Source: Atopobiaceae bacterium UBA5363 (GTDB lineage Bacteria; Actinomycetota; Coriobacteriia; Coriobacteriales; Atopobiaceae). Taken from it: a stretch of DNA of 64,000 nt. Position 1 is the stretch's first letter; every line of letters starts with the position of its first letter. A program made the translations under genes and the position numbers. Shown one piece after another: positions 1 through 8,075 of this stretch. Location: positions 1-64,000 of the forward strand of contig DHPN01000030.1 of assembly GCA_002407925.1 (NCBI GenBank), in the 5' to 3' direction. Below the pieces are notes generated by a model. The model ran no database searches. It was not told the DNA's origin and saw only the letters and a program-made list of their open reading frames with translations.

Positions 1-19
1 AGGCCAGCGTCGCCCACCA
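1..19 (+). tRNA. tRNA 3' end (partial)
   Basis: The window opens inside what fits the last 19 nt of a tRNA: A58-like base, a T-stem 3' strand CCAGC starting with the conserved C61, a 7-nt acceptor strand GTCGCCC, discriminator A and encoded CCA. A transcription terminator follows within 10 nt. The anticodon lies outside the window, so the isotype cannot be given. A decayed integrase lies 1.7 kb downstream, so this could be the attachment tRNA of the element (inference). Confidence 0.6.
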
Positions 20-27
20 TAAAAGAC

Positions 28-61
28 AAGGTCACGGGCTATGTTTCCCGTGGCCTTTTTT
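28..61 (+). terminator. Rho-independent terminator after the tRNA
   Basis: Arms AAGGTCACGGG and CCCGTGGCCTT (one G-U pair) enclose an 8-nt loop and run into a T tract. It would end the tRNA transcript. Confidence 0.85.
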
Positions 62-211
62 ATTTGACACTAAATCTGACACCATTTTATCCGCTTACTG
101 TTATTTTTGAGCGGCTCGTAAAAATTTCGTTAAAGAGGATATTTTTACTACAAATAAAGAACTAATGCTCGGTGCATGAAGACTACGCCAACATATTCGA
201 ATGGGTTTTCA

Positions 212-439
212 TTACTTCTTGTCGCTAACCCCAAGAAGCCAGTCACCGCTGATGCCATAAGTTTTCGAAAAGCTGACAATAGTAGATGCCATAGGTTCAG
301 AATTCCCAGATTCGAAGTCGCTAATATTCCCTTGGCTGACACCAATTAATTTAGTAGCTTGTGTTTGTGTCAAACTAAGGTCCTTTCTTGCTTGTTTAAG
401 GTGAGCGCCAAAATGTTTGCAATTGAATTTCTTTTTCAT
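212..439 (-). CDS. XRE-family HTH transcriptional regulator
   Basis: A 75-residue protein consisting almost only of a Cro/C1-type helix-turn-helix (about residues 12-66; SLTQTQATKLIGVSQGNISDFE holds the two HTH helices and their turn). This size is typical of prophage or element repressors. The start is preceded by a strong ribosome site (GAAGGGGTGA). It is divergent from the membrane protein gene to its right, and the 120-bp gap between them presumably carries both promoters, so it may repress itself and that neighbour (inference). It lies between a tRNA end and a broken integrase. Confidence 0.8.
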   Translation of the reverse strand: MKKKFNCKHFGAHLKQARKDLSLTQTQATKLIGVSQGNISDFESGNSEPMASTIVSFSKTYGISGDWLLGVSDKK

Positions 440-560
440 GGTCGTTCACCCCTTCGTGAGCGTTCTGTACTCTTCTCTAATCGAATATTTCCACGTACAG
501 AGATTTGTCAAAAAATATATAATCCTTAAAGATAAATTAAATACAGTGTCAGGGGATGCT

Positions 561-1493
561 ATGGCTAGTCATTTAAACAATTCTTCTAGTTCAGAACAGT
601 TAAAGCCTAGCGCGCCTAATTCTCCTAAATCAACAAAGAAAGAGTCTGTCCTCGATAAGGCTTGGTTCATTTCTTTGATGTGTATTTTTGTCGCTCCGTT
701 CGGTCTCATATTGCTTATATGGCGTAAGCGTCCACACAATCACTCGGCAAGAGTAGCTCTTATTGTTGTAATGGCCATTTGGACAATATTCTGGTTTGCG
801 GGCGTCACTAATCCAAAATCATCTCAAACATCAACAACGACAGATGGATCTGCGCAGCAAACATCATCTGCTACTACAGAGTCAGAGACGGCTTCGACTC
901 CAGAACCTACTATTACGGGCATTTCTGCCACATATAGCGGCTCAACAGAAGAAGGTACCGTTCTAAACACTTCTAATGCAGGCATACAAGTTGCAGCGAC
1001 TTACTCGGATGGTTCAACGAAGGAAGTATCTGATTACACTATTGCTGAGCCAGCAACTCTTACTGCAGGCCAGACGTCAACCGTAACGATTACAAGTGGC
1101 GATGAGAGCTGCCAGCTCTCCGTGGCATGTACAACTCTTACGGCAGATCAATATAAAGCTCAATGCACTGGCATGTCATTTGAAGATTTAGCTAGGAACC
1201 CAGACTCAGTAAAGGGCAGCTATGTCTCGGTGACAGGGCAGGTAATACAAGTGCAGCAAGATTCGAGCGATCTAGTACTTAGGGTAAGCATTACAAAGGA
1301 CTCTTATGGAATTTGGAGCGACCCAATAATAGTTGCCTATACGCTTCCAGCTGGAGCAGATAATATTCTCGAAAAGGATATCGTGACAATTTACGGCCAG
1401 TCAGTGGGGGATTACACATATACAACCGTGCTTGGAGCAAGTGAAACTGTGCCCGCTATTTCAGCAAAATACATAGACGTAAGCAACAGCTAA
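561..1493 (+). CDS. Two-TM protein with Ig-like and OB-fold-like extracellular domains
   Basis: 310 residues. I start at the ATG preceded by AGGGGA with 5-nt spacing; an open frame extends further upstream but runs into the divergent repressor's start region. Order: low-complexity Ser/Asn/Lys N-terminus, membrane segments at about 35-53 and 62-80, a Ser/Thr-rich linker, a bacterial Ig-like domain (about 115-190, with the ISATYSGSTEEG-type opening) and a C-terminal beta-rich region (about 195-300) resembling the tRNA_anti/OB fold seen in Gram-positive surface and phage-linked proteins. Function unknown; probably anchored with its C-terminus outside. Low GC relative to the genes after 2.7 kb, consistent with an accessory element. 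Confidence 0.6.
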   Translation: MASHLNNSSSSEQLKPSAPNSPKSTKKESVLDKAWFISLMCIFVAPFGLILLIWRKRPHNHSARVALIVVMAIWTIFWFAGVTNPKSSQTSTTTDGSAQQTSSATTESETASTPEPTITGISATYSGSTEEGTVLNTSNAGIQVAATYSDGSTKEVSDYTIAEPATLTAGQTSTVTITSGDESCQLSVACTTLTADQYKAQCTGMSFEDLARNPDSVKGSYVSVTGQVIQVQQDSSDLVLRVSITKDSYGIWSDPIIVAYTLPAGADNILEKDIVTIYGQSVGDYTYTTVLGASETVPAISAKYIDVSNS

Positions 1494-1513
1494 AATGGCA
1501 CCTTTCAACTGTC

Positions 1514-1696
1514 CTAAGCGATTATGTTTACTGAGTTGATGTGGTGATCTTCGCGGTTATGTTCAGTTAGATCTTGAAGCTGCTCTGTGATCTCGTCTGG
1601 ATGCTTTATGAGCAGGAACTTGTGCATATTACGATTGTTGGTGATAGCAATATAGATCTTTATAACGTTCTCATGTCTATATCGCTCGTTCGGTTA
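1514..1696 (-). other. Open stretch after the integrase stop; origin unknown
   Basis: The reverse strand stays open for about 60 codons in the integrase frame after its TAA and ends at TAG (1516-1514). The only internal ATG would give about 35 residues. I see no ribosome site or recognisable domain; it may be another decayed piece of the element. Confidence 0.3.
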
Positions 1697-2572
1697 TGTC
1701 AGCGGCACGTTTTTCGCATCAGGATCGGCTGAGGTGTACACATTGAGCGTCATCGCCGCGTTTGCATGGCCAAGGATTGAGTTCACAACCTTTATGTCCA
1801 CGCCCGCAGCGATGGCAGCAGTAGTAAAGCCCTATGACATAGATTGACGCGCTACATTCGCGTCATGCTTTGAGGTGGCGCATGAGCGTGTCAATGATGG
1901 GCACATCTCGTATATGCCCCGTCTTAGATTTCTTGACGTATGTACCGCCTTGCATTGGGCGATCGAGCAGCGACGAACCCGTAGCGTGTCGTCCTCCATA
2001 TCCACGTCATCCCATCTGAGGCCACATACCTCATCCTTGCGCAGTCCGCCACAAAGTGCAATCCACGTGGCTATCGTGACAGGGGAGTTATCTATCATGT
2101 CAAGCGACTCCATGAGCTTCTTGCGTGCGGTAGTATCGAGAGCATTGGGGCGACGATGTACCATCTTCGACGATTTTTACTGCTGTTATTGGGTTCTTAC
2201 GTATATCGTCGACTTCCATGGCATAAGTCATTGCAGATTTGAGCAGCCTGTGGGCCTTCATAACGGTCTCAACAGATTTGCCAGGGGAAAGTATGGACGC
2301 TTCCCACTTTTGTACGTCTTTGGCTATGAGACTATTTAGTGGAGTGGATGCGAACGCTTTGCGAATGTAGATCGCCGCATAGTGATAATCCATCGACGGT
2401 GTTTTGGCTGAATAGTGTGTGAAGCCTCTTTGAGGTCGATGTACTTGTCTACGTAATCAGCAATGTGGACGGCTACTGTATTACTACTCTTTGCCTCAAA
2501 GAAATGGAAAATATCTGAGGCATGAAATTGGATACAGTTCGTATGCAGGCCGTAATTTGACCCTATTGGCAT
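1697..2572 (-). pseudogene. Tyrosine recombinase (phage-type integrase), frameshifted
   Basis: Pieces of one integrase are spread over all three reverse frames. From right to left: a SAM-like core-binding start (DYVDKYIDLKEASHTIQP), then AFASTPLNSLIAKDVQKWEA, then the catalytic domain with GLRKDEVCGLRWDDVD (catalytic Arg), then GGTYVKKSKTGHIRDVP in another frame, and finally LGHANAAMTLNVYTSADPD with the Tyr nucleophile, ending at TAA near 1697. At least three frame changes and one internal stop separate them, so it cannot make an active enzyme. It is the relic of the integration module of the element lying beside the tRNA. Confidence 0.85.
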
Positions 2573-2729
2573 GCCAAAGCTCTTCTCATATCCCCCTAGC
2601 TTATAGATTCACTTTTACAAGCCTGATATAGTTAACAAAGCCAAGCAGGCTCCTAACGCTATGTCGAATTTTGTAGTAGTGGCTGCAATGTGGCGGGTCA
2701 ATATAATTTCGTTCAGAAAAGAGCAGACA

Positions 2730-3854
2730 ATGAGCACAGCCATAAGCACCCCGTACCGCTATGACGTGGTGGGCAGCTTCTTGCGTCCGAAGAGGCTGCA
2801 TGACGCGCGCGAGCGCTTTGAGGCAGGAAATATTGGCAAGGAGGAGCTAGCCTCCGTCGAGGATGCAGCCATCACAGAGCTTGTGGCAAAGGAGAAGGCC
2901 GCTGGCCTTCACGTGATCACCGACGGAGAGTTCCGCCGGGCGACGTGGCATCTGGACTTCATGTGGCAGCTGGGAGGCGTCTCACATCAAAAGACCCACA
3001 CTGGCCTTCCCTTCCACGGAGAGCAGGCCATGATAGATGACACCTTCCTTACCGGCAAGATCTGCCCGGCCGCCCACCACTCCTTCGTTGATCACTTCCG
3101 CTTCACGAACTCCTTAAGCGACGCGACGACGGTAGCCAAGCAGACCATCCCGGCGCCGGCCCAGACCTTCGCGCAGTTTGCGATGCCCTTTGCCCTTAGC
3201 AACACGCGTAAGTACTACAAGACGGACCAAGACCTCATCGACGACATCGCCGTGGCCTACCGTGTAGTTATCGACGAGCTGTACCAGGCGGGTTGCCGCA
3301 ACCTGCAGTTTGATGACTGCACCTGGCCTATGACCGTGGACAAAAGCGCCCCTGAGATGTGGGATACCGACGAGGCGGGTCTTAGAAAGGTCCGCGAGAA
3401 GCTGCTGTGCGCCAACAACCTCGTCCTTGAGGGGCTGCCGGCAGACCTCACGGTCAACACCCACATCTGCCGGGGCAACTTCCACTCCACCTACGCCTGC
3501 TCAGGGCCCTACGACGATGTGGCAGACTACGTTTTGGCGCGCGAGCACGTCCATGCGTTTTTCCTTGAGTTTGACGACGAGCGCTCAGGAGGCTTCGCCC
3601 CCCTTGCCAAGGTGCCTGAGGACAAGCTGGTGGTGCTGGGGCTCATCACGACGAAGTCAGCGGCCCTTGAGGACAAGGACGCCGTGATAGCGCGCATCTC
3701 CCAGGCAAAGGCCTATGTACCCCTTAGGCGCCTGTGCTTAAGCCCTCAGTGCGGCTTTGCCTCCTGTGAGATCGGCAACAAGCTCACAGAAGACCAGCAG
3801 TGGGCGAAGGTGCGCCTGGTGCGTGACATTGCCAAAGAGGTGTGGGGGGAATAA
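2730..3854 (+). CDS. MetE C-terminal-like methyltransferase (COG0620, YxjG/YxjH type)
   Basis: 374 residues, the length of stand-alone cobalamin-independent methionine synthase C-terminal homologues. Such enzymes move a methyl group to a thiol such as homocysteine using a zinc-bound substrate. Visible signature: VVGSFLRP near the N-terminus, NTHICRGN with the His-x-Cys zinc ligands near residue 250, the acidic FFLEFDDERSG, and the late Cys in LSPQCGFAS. I use the ATG at MSTAISTP because upstream in-frame residues look non-coding. It converges on a trans-sulfuration-type enzyme, fitting sulfur amino-acid metabolism. It is visibly more GC-rich than the DNA to its left. No S-box or T-box leader was seen. 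The methyl donor and exact substrate are unknown. Confidence 0.85.
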   Translation: MSTAISTPYRYDVVGSFLRPKRLHDARERFEAGNIGKEELASVEDAAITELVAKEKAAGLHVITDGEFRRATWHLDFMWQLGGVSHQKTHTGLPFHGEQAMIDDTFLTGKICPAAHHSFVDHFRFTNSLSDATTVAKQTIPAPAQTFAQFAMPFALSNTRKYYKTDQDLIDDIAVAYRVVIDELYQAGCRNLQFDDCTWPMTVDKSAPEMWDTDEAGLRKVREKLLCANNLVLEGLPADLTVNTHICRGNFHSTYACSGPYDDVADYVLAREHVHAFFLEFDDERSGGFAPLAKVPEDKLVVLGLITTKSAALEDKDAVIARISQAKAYVPLRRLCLSPQCGFASCEIGNKLTEDQQWAKVRLVRDIAKEVWGE

Positions 3855-3908
3855 CGCTTTGCAGGCAGGGAAGAAAGTCCTAGGTAGATAAGGCTAAGTG
3901 AACAAGCG

Positions 3909-3941
3909 GGAGGCTCTGCCAGCGAGCGTGGCAGAGCCTCC
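3909..3941. terminator. Bidirectional terminator hairpin
   Basis: A perfect 13-bp inverted repeat (GGAGGCTCTGCCA / TGGCAGAGCCTCC) with a 7-nt loop sits between two convergent genes and can end both transcripts. Confidence 0.85.
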
Positions 3942-3966
3942 TTGTGTCTAAAGGCCAATGCTGTAT

Positions 3967-5163
3967 CTAAAGACCAATAGCCTTGAGCGCTTGGTCAAGA
4001 TCGGCAATGATGTCATCAGGGTCTTCAAGGCCGACGCTGAAGCGGATGAACCCCTTGCGGAATTTCTCTGGATAGAGGTCGATACGCTCGTCGTAGCTGG
4101 GCTGAGGGAAAATGAGGCTCTCGTCATGGCCGAGAGACACGGCAAAGGTCACAACTTTCAGCTGCGCGCAGAATTGCTCAACAGCCTTGTCATTGGCTTT
4201 GAGCCCAAACGAGATGACACCGCCGTAGCCGCCAGGCATCTGCTTTGCTGCGAGCGTATGGCCTGAGTTACTCGGAAGGCCGGGATATGAGACGAAGGTG
4301 ACATTGTCGCGGCTCTCCAGCCATTCGGCTATCTTTTGCGAGGACTTGTTGATTCGCTCCATACGGAGAGGGAATGTGACTGCCCCGCGAAAGATCTGCC
4401 ACGCATTGAAAGGGCTTATGACGGCACCGACATTTACTTGGGCCTCATAGCGTATGCGGTCCATCGTCTTGAGGTCGTTGGAAACTATGGCACCGCCTTG
4501 AGCATCGCCGTGCCCGTTGATGAACTTCGTAAGGGCGTCTATGACAAAATCTGCGCCGAGCTCTAGCGGGTTTTGGTTCAAAGGAGAGGCGAAGGTGTTG
4601 TCCACGGACAAAAGGGCGCCGTTTTCGTGCGCGATGCGTGCCACCTCTGCGATGTCAGTAATGCCGATCGTCGGGTTGTCTGGCGTTTCGACATGGACGA
4701 GCTTGGTGCCGGGAGTGATCGCCTTCTTTACTGCCTCTAGGTCCGTCATGTCGACCATATGGGTGTCAACCTTGAACTTGCGGTTGAAAAGCTCATGGAA
4801 GAGACGGTAGACCGCCATGTAACTCACCTTGGGATAGACGACGCGGTCGCCTGACTCGAGCAGGGTCCAAAACAAGGCGTGGAGGGAGCCAACGCCGCTT
4901 GCTAGTACAATCGCGTCATCTGCCCTGTACAAGGAGGCGATCTTTTCTTCAAGCCAATGCTGGTTTGGGTTTCCGTTTCTCACATACATGAGCAGGTCTG
5001 TCGAGGAATAGTTGACTTTGGAGAGGTCGTTTGGCAGCTTGTAGCTGTTTGCCATATGGAGCGGACGTCTGACGGCCCCGGTCTCCTTGTCATAGTCTGT
5101 CCCCGTATGTATTGCGCGTGTGCTGATGTCATAGTCGCGGAATCGATCTTTCTTTTTTGCCAT
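3967..5163 (-). CDS. PLP-dependent Cys/Met metabolism enzyme (cystathionine/methionine gamma-lyase family)
   Basis: 398 residues, full length for the family. It shows the fold-type I PLP pattern: ASGVGSLHALFW for phosphate contacts, SVDNTFASP with the PLP-binding Asp at about 188, and the Schiff-base lysine in LTKFINGHGD at about 213. Tyr115 in YMAVYRLF matches the catalytic Tyr of cystathionine gamma-synthase-type enzymes. Substrate (cystathionine, methionine or O-acylhomoserine) cannot be fixed from sequence. The start has GGAGCAGA upstream. A TATAAT -10 lies about 70 bp before the gene. It converges with the MetE-like gene, so both likely serve methionine/homocysteine turnover. Confidence 0.85.
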   Translation of the reverse strand: MAKKKDRFRDYDISTRAIHTGTDYDKETGAVRRPLHMANSYKLPNDLSKVNYSSTDLLMYVRNGNPNQHWLEEKIASLYRADDAIVLASGVGSLHALFWTLLESGDRVVYPKVSYMAVYRLFHELFNRKFKVDTHMVDMTDLEAVKKAITPGTKLVHVETPDNPTIGITDIAEVARIAHENGALLSVDNTFASPLNQNPLELGADFVIDALTKFINGHGDAQGGAIVSNDLKTMDRIRYEAQVNVGAVISPFNAWQIFRGAVTFPLRMERINKSSQKIAEWLESRDNVTFVSYPGLPSNSGHTLAAKQMPGGYGGVISFGLKANDKAVEQFCAQLKVVTFAVSLGHDESLIFPQPSYDERIDLYPEKFRKGFIRFSVGLEDPDDIIADLDQALKAIGL

Positions 5164-5230
5164 TGCTCTGCTCCAATCGGTGAGACGACAAAGGTTGCTG
5201 AAAAGCTCTCATTCCTATCGTTCTGGTATG

Positions 5231-5236
5231 ATTATA
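5231..5236 (-). promoter_or_regulatory. -10 box for the PLP enzyme gene
   Basis: TATAAT on the minus strand, about 70 bp upstream of the start codon; the -35 region is weak. Confidence 0.5.
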
Positions 5237-5316
5237 GAAAACAAATCGTTAAATATGGCATTAAGGGAAAGATTTACCTAACAACGACATGCCAGAGGGC
5301 TGCCCCGGCGCCTTTG

Positions 5317-5499
5317 CTATGTGCTTTTTCCTTTTGGCTTCTTGGGGCCTTTTGGCAGGCGGCCAGATTGTCGTAGTGCTTCACGCAGGATGAACTCTAC
5401 CTGTGCGTTTGTGCTGCGCATGTCATCTGCCGCCCATTTCTCCACAGCATCCCATATGCCAGGATCGATTCTCAGCGGATATTGCTTTTTTGCTGCCAT
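5317..5499 (-). CDS. Arc-type ribbon-helix-helix small protein
   Basis: 60 residues. The YPLRIDPGIWDAVEKWA strand-helix and the NAQVEFILREAL helix match Arc/MetJ ribbon-helix-helix DNA-binding proteins; the tail is Lys/Pro rich. It follows the SPFH gene by 12 bp in the same direction and is surely its operon partner. A perfect palindrome upstream of the SPFH gene is a plausible autoregulatory site for it (inference). No toxin gene is next to it, so a toxin-antitoxin reading is not supported. Confidence 0.75.
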   Translation of the reverse strand: MAAKKQYPLRIDPGIWDAVEKWAADDMRSTNAQVEFILREALRQSGRLPKGPKKPKGKST

Positions 5500-5511
5500 T
5501 CCTGCCTCTCG

Positions 5512-6528
5512 CTATCCCTGGTACAAGGTCCCCGTGTTCACAACAGGCTTTGCGTCTGACTCACCACAAAGTATTACCATGAGATTAGAGGCCATGGAGG
5601 CTTTCTTATCCTCGTCAAGCTCGATGGTGCCCTCAGAGGAGAGCTGCTCGATTGCCATATCTACCATAGACACAGCGCCTTCTACGATTTTCTTGCGAGC
5701 GGCAATGATAGCCTCTGCCTGTTGGCGGCGTAGCATGGCCTGGGCAATTTCCGGCGAATAGGCCAAGTGCGTAAGGCGCGCGTCATCCACAGCCACGCCA
5801 GCGGGTGCAAGCCTCCTTCCGAGCTCTGCTCTCAGCGCGGCAGAGACCTCCTCGATGTTCGAGCGTAACGTAATGGTCTCTGTGCTGTTGTCCGAGGTAT
5901 CTTCCATATGATCATAGGCGTAGGCGCTTGCGACATGGCGCAACGCCGTCTCGGCCTGCATGTCCACGAACTGTTCATAATCGTCTACATCGAACACCGC
6001 CTTGGCGGTGTCTGCCACATGCCATACAACGACATTGGCGATTTCAATGGGGTTTCCCATCTTGTCGTTCACCTTCAGGTGCTCGCCGTTGAGCGTGCGT
6101 GCTCGCACAGAGATCTTGCTGGCGTCTGCACGCCTTGATCGACTCGAAGGGCCTCTCTTTTCGGCTGGGGTAGAGTTGTCTGTGGAGGCCAGCGCACCTC
6201 CAAGGTTTTTTGAGTAAAACGGGTTCGACCATCGTAGGCCCTCGCTGCGAACGGTTCCCTCATATTTTCCGAAAAGCACACAGACACGCGCTTGACCTGG
6301 TTGCAGGGTGAAAAAACCTCCCGTGAGAATGCTCGCAAGGATCAAAAGGACAAAGAAGGCAACCATGCCGATGATGGCTGTCATCGGATAGGGGAGCCCC
6401 CACTCGTCACAACGAGAAAATGTCATAACGGAGCCGACGAAAAGGGCGGCGGAGAGCGCATACATCACGATTACGGCAAAAAGCATGGCCCAACCGCTTA
6501 GAGAGTAACCTTTCTTCTCGATGCTCAT
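5512..6528 (-). CDS. SPFH/Band-7 domain membrane protein
   Basis: 338 residues. I start at MSIEKKGYS, preceded by AGAAAGGAT; an in-frame ATG ten codons earlier lacks such a site. Two N-terminal membrane segments (about 12-38 and 50-72) are followed by an SPFH domain: ARVCVLFGKYEGTV, TLNGEHLKVNDKMGNPIEIA, then a helical region with SPEIAQAMLRRQQAEAIIAA, the usual stomatin/flotillin-like end. Such proteins form membrane microdomain scaffolds. A short Ser/Arg insertion sits in the SPFH domain. First gene of a two-gene unit with the Arc-type protein. Confident in the family; the cellular role here is unknown. Confidence 0.85.
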   Translation of the reverse strand: MSIEKKGYSLSGWAMLFAVIVMYALSAALFVGSVMTFSRCDEWGLPYPMTAIIGMVAFFVLLILASILTGGFFTLQPGQARVCVLFGKYEGTVRSEGLRWSNPFYSKNLGGALASTDNSTPAEKRGPSSRSRRADASKISVRARTLNGEHLKVNDKMGNPIEIANVVVWHVADTAKAVFDVDDYEQFVDMQAETALRHVASAYAYDHMEDTSDNSTETITLRSNIEEVSAALRAELGRRLAPAGVAVDDARLTHLAYSPEIAQAMLRRQQAEAIIAARKKIVEGAVSMVDMAIEQLSSEGTIELDEDKKASMASNLMVILCGESDAKPVVNTGTLYQG

Positions 6529-6596
6529 CGAGATCCTTTCTCTCAAGAATCGATACACTAGATACTACGGGGGATCCGCAGCGTCTCACATCTCAG

Positions 6597-6612
6597 ATTG
6601 TGATATCACAAT
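6597..6612. promoter_or_regulatory. Perfect 16-bp palindrome upstream of the SPFH-Arc operon
   Basis: ATTGTGATATCACAAT is its own reverse complement. It is followed at once by a second half-site-like TGATATATTGTCA, giving TGATAT repeats 12 bp apart. It lies about 70 bp upstream of the SPFH start, in the gap shared with the divergent aldo/keto reductase, as expected of an operator. Confidence 0.6.
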
Positions 6613-6772
6613 GATATATTGTCAAATGCAACCACGTTTGCAGCAATAATTTGCCTTGTTGGATCAATCATCTGTCTTGTGTATGAAGTGAACATAAGAT
6701 AGCTAACCAGGAGTTTTAGACCTCAGGAACCAGATCAAACGAAAAAGCAAAGAGAGATGAAAAGAGGAAAAC

Positions 6773-7633
6773 ATGGCATTTAAGAGCTCACTTAGCCTCA
6801 ATGATGGCAGGAAGATGCCACGCCTTGGCATGGGTACTTGGTATTTGGGGCAAGGGCTACATCCCCATGACCAAGAGCTCGCTGCACTGCGGACAGGCCT
6901 TGATGCGGGGATCCGCCTCATCGACACTGCGGAGATGTATGGAGACGGCGCTGCAGAGAGCCTTGTGGGCGAGGCTATCTCAAATTGTCGCCGCGAGGAC
7001 CTGTTCATCGTGTCCAAAGTCTATCCACACAACGCCGGCATATCCCACATCTTCGACAGCGTCGATGCCACGCTTTCGCGCCTGGGAACTGACTATCTGG
7101 ACATGTACCTTCTCCATTGGCGTGGAACGATTCCTCTTGCAGAGACTGTTGAATGCATGGAGGAGCTTGTTAGGCAGGGCAAGATTTGCGGTTGGGGGGT
7201 GTCGAACTTCGACACGTCTGACATGAGGGAGCTCTGGGACATACCAGGCGGCAACCACTGCGCCGTGAACCAAGACCTCTATCACTTGGGCTCTCGTGGT
7301 GTGGAGTGGGACCTCCTGCCCTGGATGCGTCAGAAAAACCTGCCACTTATGGCATACTGTCCGCTCGCGCAGGCCGGCACGCTTCGCAAAGGACTCCTTG
7401 AAAGCGAGGCGGTGCGCGAGGTTGCCTCAGCACATGGCATAAGTCCCACACAAGTCCTGCTCGCATTTGTGCTCAGAGACGAGAATGTGATCGCCATTCC
7501 TCGAAGTGCCAGCCCAAGGCACGTGCTAGAAAATGCCGCCACAAGGGAAGTCGAGCTGACAGCGGAGGACTTGTCACTTCTCGATTCGGCATTTCCCGCG
7601 CCTACGGAAAAAGTTCCCCTAGAGATGGAATAG
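6773..7633 (+). CDS. Aldo/keto reductase
   Basis: 286 residues, a complete NADPH-dependent (beta/alpha)8 aldo/keto reductase. The catalytic tetrad is intact: Asp51 and Tyr56 in DTAEMYG, Lys82 in SKVYP and His115 in LLHW. The cofactor-binding end has AIPRSASPRHVLENA. Closest in style to bacterial AKR5-like 2,5-diketogluconate reductase/YtbE enzymes; the physiological aldehyde is unknown. Monocistronic, divergent from the SPFH operon, followed by ABC-transporter debris. Confidence 0.88.
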   Translation: MAFKSSLSLNDGRKMPRLGMGTWYLGQGLHPHDQELAALRTGLDAGIRLIDTAEMYGDGAAESLVGEAISNCRREDLFIVSKVYPHNAGISHIFDSVDATLSRLGTDYLDMYLLHWRGTIPLAETVECMEELVRQGKICGWGVSNFDTSDMRELWDIPGGNHCAVNQDLYHLGSRGVEWDLLPWMRQKNLPLMAYCPLAQAGTLRKGLLESEAVREVASAHGISPTQVLLAFVLRDENVIAIPRSASPRHVLENAATREVELTAEDLSLLDSAFPAPTEKVPLEME

Positions 7634-7702
7634 CTCGACGCATCCTCACGGATGGTACGGATCTTGCTGCTTTCATATATGCGGGTGACTCGCTAGCCAA
7701 GT

Positions 7703-8037
7703 CTTTTGGTTTTAGATGAGGCGACAGCCGGCCTGGATCCTCTTGCCCGTGACGAGGTGCTTGAGGTCCTCAAAGGCTAGTTGGGTCTTCTCTGCGTTGG
7801 CGGAGCTGCCTTGTTGAAAGACGCAGGTATAGGTATTCTTTCTGAAGGGGCGCCTGTACTGGCAGATTTGCTTGGACTGTTCATATCAGCTCTTGCGGGG
7901 GGCGCCATAACGATCCTTATGATGGCCTTCGTGCTGCCTTTTGTGGCAAAAATGGAACTTTGCTTGCGTTCTCCCTCGGCATATATGCAGCCTCAGCTCA
8001 GGTGGCAAAGCGGCTTTACGCACGACGTGAGCTTTAG
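7703..8037 (+). pseudogene. ABC exporter remnants (ATPase end plus permease end)
   Basis: Two broken pieces in series. The first reads LLVLDEATAGLDPLARDEVL, the Walker B/D-loop region of an ABC ATPase, and stops at TAG (7778-7780) with no Walker A or signature motif upstream. The second begins at once (TTG 7781) as a hydrophobic ABC-2-type permease end (GGAITILMMAFVLPFVA), shifts frame near 7951 and finishes GIYAASAQVAKRLYARREL at 8035-8037. The bulk of both genes is deleted. It is a degraded drug- or peptide-exporter operon. Confidence 0.8.
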
Positions 8038-8075
8038 CTGCTCCAAGTTTGTGTGCAAATCTGGAGTAACGATAG

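Noticed and set aside
2573..2729. S-box, T-box or other methionine riboswitch before the MetE-like gene
   Set aside because: No conserved stem or T-box motif visible in the 150-bp leader.
5317..5499. Type II antitoxin
   Set aside because: The only partner is an SPFH membrane protein; no toxin-like small ORF is adjacent.
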